Source: Acidianus infernus
Lineage (GTDB): Archaea; Thermoproteota; Thermoprotei_A; Sulfolobales; Sulfolobaceae
Direction of reading: 5' to 3'
Assembly (NCBI RefSeq): GCF_009729545.1
Contig: NZ_WFIY01000004.1
Coordinates: 1,896,001 to 1,960,000, forward strand
Length of the DNA: 64,000 nt
The position numbers and the translations under genes are program-made. The notes beneath the pieces are model-generated. The model saw only the letters and a program-made list of their open reading frames with translations, was not told where the DNA came from and ran no database searches. Shown piece by piece: positions 54,736 to 62,873 of this stretch (position 1 is its first letter; each line of letters starts with the position of its first letter).

Positions 54736-55149
54736 TTATCTTATATGATAAAAATTGGGTATAATATTTTCCACAAGCAAGCCATTATCTTTCTTAGTTA
54801 GTATTTCTTGCGTAAAGCTTTCTGAATCTTCTAGAGTTGATATAGCTCTAGGCTTACTAACAATGTATCCTCTACTTATGCCTTTTTTACCGTAAAATGT
54901 CACAACATGAGCCTCGCGCCTCACAGTCCCGTCAGTATTTCTATAAACGTGAACAAGTTGCTTAGTAAAGGATAAAGGTAGAATAGTGCCAAAGTCGATT
55001 CTTAACGCGTAAAGGTCTATCGATACTTCTCTGCCTATATATTTTTTACCATCTATTTCAGCTTCAAATGATGTATAAATTTCAACTGGTATAGCAATAT
55101 TATTAAATGAATTTTTATCTATTTTAAAAGATTTTTCCCCAGATTGCAT
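54736..55149 (-). CDS. Hypothetical cytoplasmic protein of the ABC operon
   Basis: The ATG at 55149 is preferred because GGGTGAG lies 5 nt before it; a GTG 12 nt upstream would overlap that site. The 137-residue protein has no signal or membrane helix and reads as mixed alpha/beta (KKYIGREVSIDLYALRIDFG). No family recognised. As first gene of the ABC operon, 12 nt from the permease, it may act in export or substrate handling. Confidence 0.5.
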   Translation of the reverse strand: MQSGEKSFKIDKNSFNNIAIPVEIYTSFEAEIDGKKYIGREVSIDLYALRIDFGTILPLSFTKQLVHVYRNTDGTVRREAHVVTFYGKKGISRGYIVSKPRAISTLEDSESFTQEILTKKDNGLLVENIIPNFYHIR

Positions 55150-55161
55150 ATATTTACTCAC

Positions 55162-55707
55162 CCAAATTAATATAATTAATTTTAAAAAAATAAATTCTCT
55201 TAATTATTTATTGGGTCTTCAATCGCAGCACTGGCTAACATTACTGCACTATCGCATCCCGCAGCTCTTATGGCCGTGTCACAATAGTGATATTGCTATC
55301 ACGGCATTGAGATTTAGACTTAAACCGATATATAGAGATAGAAGTCCTGGATCCTCTGCGCACATTTTTCTTTTACCTCTATAAATAGATTAATGAGGTT
55401 TTTCTTAAATTTGACTATAGTATCTTTCTGAAAATTTCAACGTCATCTTGAGAATGATTAATAATTTAGTGGGCTTAAAATAAAAATTTAATATATCCTC
55501 ATCAATAGTATTAGAGCATTGTTAAACATAATATTTATAAATCCATAGTGTTGTCAGTAAGAAAACTGTATAATATTTAATCTACTAAGGTGATTCAAAA
55601 ATCATTATTAAAAGTGCAGTTGTATATTTTCTGATCTGTCCCCTGAAGCATAGAGTAATAGTGTTAAAATTGTCTTATACTTAAGCTTCAAGCCGATAAA
55701 CATATAT
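55162..55707. other. Gene-free AT-rich stretch
   Basis: About 545 nt. A GTGATATTGCTATCAC palindrome lies at about 55286-55301 and a GC-rich scrap before it. No gene recognised. Probably decayed, and includes the promoter of the 55149 operon. Confidence 0.3.
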
Positions 55708-56391
55708 GGGGTGAGCAAATATTCTATATGTGTATTACGTGACCAGTTTGATATAACATTTTATAACGTTAGTGCTGGATGCGGTAAGAAAGAAGTTTAT
55801 ATAACGTGTCTAAGGAAAATGGAGTCTATATAATTTTAGGTAAGAACGGGCTGGGAAAACAACTATAGGGGAATCCTTCCAGTATTTAAAGGTAAGGTAA
55901 TGAGAGGGGGTATAGGATACCTCTCTCATGCCTTAGGGAGTTCTTAGAATAGAAGGTTATAGAGAAATTTTAATGATAAGAGAATAAGGGATTTATCACA
56001 AGGGCAGAAGAAAAGAGTGTCATTGGCGAAGATATTTCTCAAGGATTACGACGTGTATCTGTTGGACGAGTCCACAGAAAATCTAGACCCAGTCCTAGTT
56101 TCTAACATAAGGAAAATGATAGTCTTATCCTCTAAGAGCAAAATCGTAATACACCTCACACAATCTATATGAGGCAAGGGAAATTATGTAGTCGTCATAG
56201 ACAATAGGACTGTAATGCTTTTTAACCAATTAATGAAATAAGGTTAAACGAATACGTCATAGAGATTAGGGCTTCTGAAGATCTTTCTAAGTATGAAAAT
56301 GAATTTTGTAGTTAAAATTCATGACCCGTTAGAGGTAAACTCAATAATACAGAAGCTCATGGAAATGAATATCAAAGTATTCGAAAAATGA
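55708..56391 (+). pseudogene. Decayed ABC transporter ATPase gene
   Basis: Fragments in shifting frames match an ABC ATPase: ILGKNGLGK (Walker A), then LSQGQKKRVSLAKIFLKDYD and VYLLDESTENLDPVLVS (signature and Walker B), then a C-terminal scrap (KIHDPLEVNSIIQKLMEMNI). Several frameshifts, stops and deletions occur. It is a second, dead exporter locus next to the intact one at 53103. Confidence 0.75.
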
Positions 56392-56426
56392 GGGATCCAT
56401 TAGAAGACCTTCTGAGGTGAGGGAAA

Positions 56427-56541
56427 ATGATGTCTTACTTGTTATTTAATAAGGAGCTATTTAACTATAGCATACTTCGTTTTAGTCTTAATTGCTGCTC
56501 TTGCAGCTAGTATATACTCTTGTTCCGAGCAAGATCAGTAA
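56427..56541 (+). pseudogene. Decayed ABC permease scrap
   Basis: MMSYLLFNKELF continues after a frameshift as TIAYFVLVLIAALAASIYS, a first membrane helix of a permease following the dead ATPase. The rest is gone. 56542-57063 holds nothing recognised except the promoter of the next gene (GTATTTAAACTC at 56996). Confidence 0.5.
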
Positions 56542-57063
56542 AACATTATTCCTCAAACATCTAAGAATCCTAGCTTGACCTTATAGCCTCTATCTGCTAC
56601 CCTTTTCTTTGTTTTGTATTATTTTACTGCTTCTAGAAGTTTTCATTAACATTATAGTTTATTAAGTTTTGTTTAGAAATAATTTTTTAAATTCTTCTAG
56701 TATTTATTCAATAGACCCTAACCCCCGCTTTATGATTCATTGAACTTACCATATGTGCAATAGGTTCGTTAATAATTGTCTCTTGTTTGTCGTTACTTTA
56801 CCTTTCTTCTCGATGTAGTAATACTAAATATCAGGTATAATTCCCTTTTTCTTTATCTTTAGATGTTCACTCATAGTTTAGGCAATATTATAAATATACC
56901 ACTAGCAAGTACATCCACTCCTACGTCAAGTCACCTTTTTATTACTGAGCCCTTAAATTACACATTGTCTTTTTACGTTCTAATATTTCGAAAGAGTATT
57001 TAAACTCATAATGTCTATAATTATTCAAGTTATACTGTATCTGAAGGGGGTGATTGGATAGTT

Positions 57064-57978
57064 ATGAATTCAACCAATGATTATCTTGGAGATTCCCATT
57101 ACAATAATTTTACTTTTAATACCATTTGCCTAAAGAATTTTACATATCATGATAACATGTTCGAAGAGAGCTTTTATAATGTCAGTATTAGTTCAATTCC
57201 AACCTCTAATGGAATGGATAGTGTTGCGAGAATTATACACATATATAGAAATGGAATCTCTGCCTCCACATATCTATTTACAACTACTACTGAATTTTAT
57301 TGGTTTAATTATACTAAGAATCCAGTAGGCAGTGATTATAATATAACGTTTAATGCCAATGTAGAAGGAATCAGAGCTAAGGGATTTGTAGTTGAAGATC
57401 CAGGTAACACAATCTCATTATTAGACGGATCAATAAATATGGTAGATAAGGGTAGTATTATCAACGCTTCCATTAATGATGGTAAAGTTTCAATGACTAT
57501 TAATGGTAGCGATCCAATAACTGTTTGGTGTATCTATTATTATCCTGGAGTATATGCTTTCTTATTATCAACGCAATATACTATTCCAACAAATTATATT
57601 AGTCTAGCTACTGCTATAATAAATACTATAGCATCTGTTATTGGCGGATCCTCCATAATATCTGGCCTAATAGTCGGTTATATTTTATATTATATTCATG
57701 ATTTTGATAATTTTGCGAATAGCTATAGTAACAATGGAAACGTTACTTTATATTTAACCGATGGCTCGTCTTATGTTAATTTGTTTGGTTTCTGCATTCC
57801 TACTGGTGTTTATATGGAGTTTGGAGCCTACTATAATCAGAAGTATATACCATTTGCCAATACTTTTACGTTATTCCTTGTTCCTAACTATAACTATGGC
57901 ATTTTCTTGTATGAACAACCACATTCCTCTATAGCTCCACCATCTCCGTATACACCACCGTGGTATGCTTTCTGGTGA
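57064..57978 (+). CDS. Putative extracellular protein with Gly-rich hydrophobic segment
   Basis: The 304-residue protein is full of sequons (NFT, NVS, NYT, NIT, NAS, NGS, NVT), indicating export, although the annotated start gives no signal peptide. GGTGAT, 9 nt before the ATG, and TATTTAAAC further up support the start. Residues about 178-220 (LATAIINTIASVIGG, SGLIVGYILYYI) form a Gly-rich hydrophobic hairpin. The tail is Pro/Tyr-rich. No family recognised. Next to a small polytopic protein and an ABC exporter it could be a secreted toxin (sulfolobicin-like) or a surface protein. Confidence 0.5.
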   Translation: MNSTNDYLGDSHYNNFTFNTICLKNFTYHDNMFEESFYNVSISSIPTSNGMDSVARIIHIYRNGISASTYLFTTTTEFYWFNYTKNPVGSDYNITFNANVEGIRAKGFVVEDPGNTISLLDGSINMVDKGSIINASINDGKVSMTINGSDPITVWCIYYYPGVYAFLLSTQYTIPTNYISLATAIINTIASVIGGSSIISGLIVGYILYYIHDFDNFANSYSNNGNVTLYLTDGSSYVNLFGFCIPTGVYMEFGAYYNQKYIPFANTFTLFLVPNYNYGIFLYEQPHSSIAPPSPYTPPWYAFW

Positions 57979-57983
57979 GAAAT

Positions 57984-58478
57984 ATGGATTATGAAAAGAT
58001 TTTTGGTAACTATACTAAGCGCACGGGATTTATTGAAGTTTCTATAGCTATACCACTTATAATTATTGATTTTTTATTTCTTCATAATATAATTAATATA
58101 AGTATTTTATCTCCTATTATATTTACTTTATATATGATTTTAGAGATTATAACAATATATTTGATAATTTCTAAATATAAGGTAATGTCTACTAATTATG
58201 TGATTGCCATGTTTACGGTGCCATTTGGGTTTTTTAATATAACATTAACTAATGTCCTTTCTGCTATTAAACCTGTTAATGTTAGTCTACTAACTTGGCT
58301 TTTAAGTAATTTTTCATTTATACTAGTTTATGTTTTGAGTATTAAGATAATATATATGAAATATAAGCCAGTAAGGATAATACTTAAAAAGTATGATGGA
58401 AAATATAAGAGGGCTGGTTATATTGCTCTAGCAATTATTGCAGCTTTACTGTCCTTACTATCTACGCATGCTATATAG
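57984..58478 (+). CDS. Polytopic membrane protein, partner of the 57064 protein
   Basis: ATG at 57984 follows GGTGAG, 5 nt after the preceding stop; 164 residues. Four to five membrane helices alternate with short basic loops (KKYDGKYKRAG). No family recognised. The size and membrane topology are those of immunity or secretion helpers of archaeal bacteriocin-like proteins, but this is inference from position. Confidence 0.5.
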   Translation: MDYEKIFGNYTKRTGFIEVSIAIPLIIIDFLFLHNIINISILSPIIFTLYMILEIITIYLIISKYKVMSTNYVIAMFTVPFGFFNITLTNVLSAIKPVNVSLLTWLLSNFSFILVYVLSIKIIYMKYKPVRIILKKYDGKYKRAGYIALAIIAALLSLLSTHAI

Positions 58479-58699
58479 TAGGAGTCGCCTACTGAAGATT
58501 TTATATTAAAATGCTAACATAAACGAAAGTTCTTGGACTATGATTTAACTGTATGTCCTTAGATAAGAGCTATAAGCTTCCTGAAAAGTAGCATTAACTG
58601 CAATCCATTTATACCTCTGTGTCCTCCACCTAAAGCATTTAATAAACCTCACTGATAATTGCACATAGCTCCACAGGTCCTAGATATAATACGCCGTGA

Positions 58700-59030
58700 T
58701 TTACTAATGGCATCAACAGATAGTGTGCTATACTTTTTGTTGGAAAGTTTATGAAAAATACGGTGCGAAGCTGGGAGTCAAACTATAAATGAGAGGAACT
58801 TTGCTGGAGACGTGAAAGATTCATTAACGCAGGAAGCTTCATGGTTTTAAATAGAAGGGTGATAAACGGTAAAGTTTTCGATGAAACCTTCATAAATGGT
58901 TACGAAGACGTTTCAATGAAGATGAGAAATGATATGGAAATCGTGAACTTTAGAATAGACGAGGAAAGGGGAGCTAGCCAAGGTTTCGGTAAGTTGAGAT
59001 TTTATAGATCCTTGAGCTATTGCTTATGTA
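58700..59030 (+). pseudogene. Glycosyltransferase family 2 remnant (C-terminal part)
   Basis: GSFMVLNRRVINGKVFDETF followed by INGYEDVSMKMRND and NFRIDEERGASQGFGKLRFY is the conserved acceptor-site region (DE-x-F-x-x-G-Y-E-D) of GT2 enzymes. Upstream coding (VYEKYGAKLGV) is in another frame and interrupted by stops. It ends in the next gene. Dead gene. Confidence 0.65.
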
Positions 59031-59520
59031 TTTCCTCTATCTCTTTTAATATTTCTTTCCCTTTATCATTAATTTTTATAATTAAATTAGCTAAATTCAA
59101 AATAAAGTCAATAATCCACTTTTGTGCATCTTCTTTAGAAGTTATTGGAGAATATTCTCCTGCTTTATCATAACCTAAATAGGAAAAGACGTGAAGTGAC
59201 ATGGCCCCCTTAGCTAAGTTAGTTATACCTGGAAAATCCTTTTCTAAAAGAGATGAATAGGAAATCAACCTATTTGAAGGCGCAGTAAAGCCTATCTTGT
59301 AGAAGAATTTCCTTTCCTTTTCATCCAGTAGTGAAGAGAAAGTAGAGTGATTAATGCTTATTAATCCGCTCAAGAATGCCTTAAAAGCTAAGAAAGCCTT
59401 ATTTGCAGAATTCCTTAGCTTACATTGCTTCAAAAGCTCTAAAGAAATTAAAGCTTCATCTACGCTTTCATCTAATCTTAGCTTTCCATATTTTTTGACA
59501 TCCCTTTCCCATTCGCTCAT
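59017..59520 (-). CDS. PaREP1/HEPN-like helical protein
   Basis: The 167-residue protein is mostly helical (LDESVDEALISLELLKQCKL, NSANKAFLAFKAFLSGLISI), which resembles the PaREP1/HEPN group of small archaeal helical proteins, some of which are toxins with an RNase role. No clear RX4-6H motif was seen. It lies 47 nt downstream of the helicase gene on the same strand, so it may belong to the defence island. Confidence 0.45.
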   Translation of the reverse strand: MSEWERDVKKYGKLRLDESVDEALISLELLKQCKLRNSANKAFLAFKAFLSGLISINHSTFSSLLDEKERKFFYKIGFTAPSNRLISYSSLLEKDFPGITNLAKGAMSLHVFSYLGYDKAGEYSPITSKEDAQKWIIDFILNLANLIIKINDKGKEILKEIEEIHKQ

Positions 59521-59567
59521 TCTTATTTTTTATATTCTCTATCAAATATATATTTGCTAATAGTGAA

Positions 59568-61361
59568 CTAATTAACGTTACTAGGATTTTCTATCAACTT
59601 CTTTACAGCATTGGCAGTCTCCTTATCTTCGAAAAATACGTAAACTCCTCTCAATCCTCTGGTAAGCATTATATAATATCTATTCTTAAGGAGTGTTAAC
59701 GCCTTCATTTTATCACTCTTAGCGAGTTTCTTTAGAGACTTACTTCCGCCTACGTAGTCAGTTATTGGGTCTGGGTTTACAGTCCAACCGTTATTCCTCC
59801 ATATTAAGTCCCTACCCCACACAACTCCAACGTAATCTGCTTCAAACCCTTGAGCCCCGTAAACTGAGGCACAGTATTTTAATGGGTCTAGTTTCCCTTC
59901 CCAATATCTAGGGTACTCTGTCTTTTCATCCATTAGCCATTTAATTTTCAACTCCCCTCCTCTAAATTTCATCCCTTTATATAAATCAAAGCCTGACTGT
60001 ATTGGATAGCCTACCCTTATGTTCTTTATGCTGCTCCAGCTAGTTTTATTTTCAACATCTCCTTCAGACTCAGTAAAAGAGCATATTAACGCTATTTTGC
60101 CCTTTTCTCTCCTATTTTCCAGCTCGTTAAGCATATCGACTATATTGTCAAAAATTCTAAAATCAAAATTACCCGGGTTACCTTTTACTCCTTCTAGAAT
60201 CCTTTTCACGAAATCTATGTACTGCTTTGGCTCTCTTACTGGAGAAGGTAACTCGTACTCCTCTACTTTCTCCAGGAATTTCAGAAAGTTATCCCTAGTT
60301 CCTGCCTCGTTCCCAATAAGCACTTGAGAATCATCGTAAAAGTAAACGTTAACTTTACCTCTGGGAGAATTCTTTATTACCTCCTCAGTCATCCTTTGGG
60401 CCTCATCAAATATTATAAGGTCAATGTTAGTTTTGCTGAATTTTTTATTAAACCAATTTTCAAAACCCTCCTCTCCAACCCCTGGCGGTTCCCTTCTTCC
60501 AGTTGAATAAAACATGATATGAGAGGACAGTTCATTCCCCAGAGCTTTCCTTACAGTATTAATTAACCTATTATTCTTATATGCAAGTATTGTAGTATAC
60601 CCTCTGCTCAACGCTTCCAAGTAGAGGGTCACTGCCAATAAACTCTTCCCAGAACCGCTAGTTCCTCTTATTAGGAAATTAACTCTTTTGCCCTTTTCTA
60701 GTGCATCAAAAACTGCGTTCATCACTTTCATCTGATCTTCAGTTAAGCCGTAACCTTTAGATAGTAAGGCCTTACTTAAGTCACTTCTTAATTTCTCATA
60801 CTTAAGTTTCCTAACCAATTGAATAAAAGTTTCCTTAAGCTCCAGCTTACCTTCGGCTATTTTCTTAGCGTCCTCAAGACTGCCCGGAGGAAACTTATTC
60901 AACTCCTCCTCGAGCTCTCTTACGTCCCTTATAACCTTACATTCCGATGAAGAATAATCTGAGGTATTATATAGGAAAAGTACACCCTCAAATTTTATAT
61001 TAGATGAATGGAATAAATTGAGTTTACTCACATAATTGTTAAGTTGATAACAAGGATCTTCATGAAGCTCCCCGTCAGCTTCTACAACGTTATCCCCTAC
61101 CTTACTCACTCGCTTCCAACCTTTGGCCTCAACGACTAAAGCTTTATCTTTACCAACGAAAATCACGTCTGCCCTCTCGGTAAAAATTGGATATTCTAAA
61201 ATGAGAGGACGAGGAGGGCTTATTGTAGATAGAATCTCAAGCAATTTCCTCCAAGCGTTCTGCTGCTCTACTGGTGGCTCCTCGTTGAACGTTTCTTTGT
61301 AATGCTTAATTAAATCGTAGTATGCTGTAGGAGTGACTCTCTCGAGTATTACAGGTAACAC
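59568..61361 (-). CDS. PD-(D/E)xK nuclease and DUF2075-type helicase fusion
   Basis: The 597-residue protein has an N-terminal nuclease-like core (YPIFTERADVIFVG with Asp65, then LVVEAKGW with Glu78 and Lys80). A superfamily 1 helicase follows: Walker A GTSGSGKS (233-240), Walker B IIFDEAQR (316-323), FYDDSQ, and VYGAQGFEADYVGVVWGRDL near residue 490. DUF2075 helicases are related to the helicase part of Schlafen proteins, and similar nuclease-helicase fusions sit in anti-phage islands. The start is GTG with a TATA-like AGTTTATAATTTATT about 25 nt upstream (minus strand). Confidence 0.8.
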   Translation of the reverse strand: MLPVILERVTPTAYYDLIKHYKETFNEEPPVEQQNAWRKLLEILSTISPPRPLILEYPIFTERADVIFVGKDKALVVEAKGWKRVSKVGDNVVEADGELHEDPCYQLNNYVSKLNLFHSSNIKFEGVLFLYNTSDYSSSECKVIRDVRELEEELNKFPPGSLEDAKKIAEGKLELKETFIQLVRKLKYEKLRSDLSKALLSKGYGLTEDQMKVMNAVFDALEKGKRVNFLIRGTSGSGKSLLAVTLYLEALSRGYTTILAYKNNRLINTVRKALGNELSSHIMFYSTGRREPPGVGEEGFENWFNKKFSKTNIDLIIFDEAQRMTEEVIKNSPRGKVNVYFYDDSQVLIGNEAGTRDNFLKFLEKVEEYELPSPVREPKQYIDFVKRILEGVKGNPGNFDFRIFDNIVDMLNELENRREKGKIALICSFTESEGDVENKTSWSSIKNIRVGYPIQSGFDLYKGMKFRGGELKIKWLMDEKTEYPRYWEGKLDPLKYCASVYGAQGFEADYVGVVWGRDLIWRNNGWTVNPDPITDYVGGSKSLKKLAKSDKMKALTLLKNRYYIMLTRGLRGVYVFFEDKETANAVKKLIENPSNVN

Positions 61362-61392
61362 AAAGTTTATTCGTTGAATAAATTATAAACTT

Positions 61393-61698
61393 TTGGCTAA
61401 CTCTCTCCCATTTTTAAGCAATATCTGCGGTGTGGCTCTCGAAATCTTACCTTGTATAGTTGAAACTGATTACCAAGTACTAACTTATGAATCAAGAGGA
61501 AAAGGAGAAGCTAGGACGAGAAAAAATGAATTAATAAAAACTGGAATTGAGGAAAATTATATTAACGACTTTATAGAGGGTGCAGAAAGAATAGAAGGAG
61601 ATGTTTGCGGAGATTGTAAAAGACTTGAGCTTATCTCGAAATTTAGGCTTATAAAGAAAGAAAGAATAATAATACCAAGCCGATTTGCTTTTAAGTAA
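61393..61698 (+). CDS. Small putative zinc-binding protein
   Basis: The 101-residue frame begins at a TTG. It holds CGDCKRLELISKFRLIKKER near the C-terminus, a half-zinc-ribbon CxxC, after a charged helical region (KGEARTRKNELIKTG). No family recognised. It stands between the helicase and methylase genes, divergent from the helicase. It could be a real small subunit or the remains of a larger gene. Confidence 0.4.
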   Translation: MANSLPFLSNICGVALEILPCIVETDYQVLTYESRGKGEARTRKNELIKTGIEENYINDFIEGAERIEGDVCGDCKRLELISKFRLIKKERIIIPSRFAFK

Positions 61699-61799
61699 TA
61701 CTATTTTTTCCCTAGGAAGAAGATAAATTGCATAACAAAAATATTATAGATGTAATCTTTTGAAGAAAGATTTTTAAATTACTTAACATATATTATTAC

Positions 61800-62873
61800 A
61801 TGCTAATGAGGTATTGGGGAAGGAAGCCTTTAAAGCTCATTGATGAACTAATGAATGATGTCGAAGGCACCGTCGTTGACCCTTTTGGTGGTTCTGGAAC
61901 TATAATTTTATCGGCACTAAAGCACGATAATAAAGGGATATATTTAGACATCAATCCTTACGCATGGCTTGTCGCATTTGTAAACATAGTTAAGATTGAC
62001 GCTGAAGAATTCATGAGTAAAGGAGAGGAAGTTCTAGAAAACTTACCTGAAGTAAGAAAAAGGGCGTTAAGAAATGATTACCTTTATTACCCTAATGGTA
62101 AGCCTTTCTGGAAGAAGAGAAATGTTGAGAGAGTTTCTCAATTCTTTTCACCTGGTAATTTCAGAAAGTTATATTCCATCTTAAAGGCAATAGACAACGT
62201 GAAAACTTCTCCAGAAGTTAAGATATCGCTTTACGGGGCGTTTTGTTCTTCCCTATTCAAAGCGTCAAAGATGAATAGGAAAAACGCGGGAAGTTGGGGG
62301 GTACCGTCTTATTGGATTCCGGAAAGACATGACGAAACTGACGCATTAGAGGCTTTCAGTTCTGAGGTAAAGAGATTCTACTCATACTTTAAGAGAAATA
62401 AAGGATATGAACTTCACCAAGATGTTGAGTTAATGATAAAGAATGCCCTCAGCTTTAAATATGACAAAGACTTGATTCTCTTCACAGATCCACCGTTCTT
62501 TGACGAAGTCCAGTATATGGAACTTTCATTCTTTTATTGGGCTTGGTTGAGGGAAAGTAAATTCAGAGATGTCGCTAAGGAAATTCTTGGGGAAGACATA
62601 TCCTTTAAAATGCATTATGAAATGATAGTCAATCCGAAGAGAGGTATTAATTATACCGAATATCTTAAATTATTAGAGAATTTTATTGTAAAAACTAGGA
62701 AAATGAAGAAGAAATACCTTCTTTTTCACTACGATAAAGATGAACTAAAACAAAGGGTAATAATGTTAGCAAAGGAAAAATGGAGCAGAATTAAAATAGA
62801 GGATATTGAAATAATTAATCAAAGGAATATAGGACATAAGGGCGGAAAAAAGTATATTTTAATTTATTCATGA
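61800..62873 (+). CDS. DNA methylase of COG1743/DUF1156 type
   Basis: The 357-residue protein has YWGRKPLKLIDELM, the SAM-binding motif DPFGGSGT (residues 27-34) and the catalytic motif DPPF (230-233) followed by FDEVQYMELSFFYWAWL, a hallmark of the COG1743 group (DPPY-Y-D-E-V-x-Y-x-E-L). These adenine or cytosine-N4 methylases occur in DISARM-type and related systems. TTTTTAAATTAC about 25 nt before the ATG shows a leaderless start. It converges with, and overlaps by 10 nt, the DUF1998-PLD gene. Confidence 0.8.
   Translation: MLMRYWGRKPLKLIDELMNDVEGTVVDPFGGSGTIILSALKHDNKGIYLDINPYAWLVAFVNIVKIDAEEFMSKGEEVLENLPEVRKRALRNDYLYYPNGKPFWKKRNVERVSQFFSPGNFRKLYSILKAIDNVKTSPEVKISLYGAFCSSLFKASKMNRKNAGSWGVPSYWIPERHDETDALEAFSSEVKRFYSYFKRNKGYELHQDVELMIKNALSFKYDKDLILFTDPPFFDEVQYMELSFFYWAWLRESKFRDVAKEILGEDISFKMHYEMIVNPKRGINYTEYLKLLENFIVKTRKMKKKYLLFHYDKDELKQRVIMLAKEKWSRIKIEDIEIINQRNIGHKGGKKYILIYS

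Noticed and set aside
57064..57978. Naming the protein a sulfolobicin
   Set aside because: Only context and a hydrophobic hairpin support it. No signature known to me is matched.
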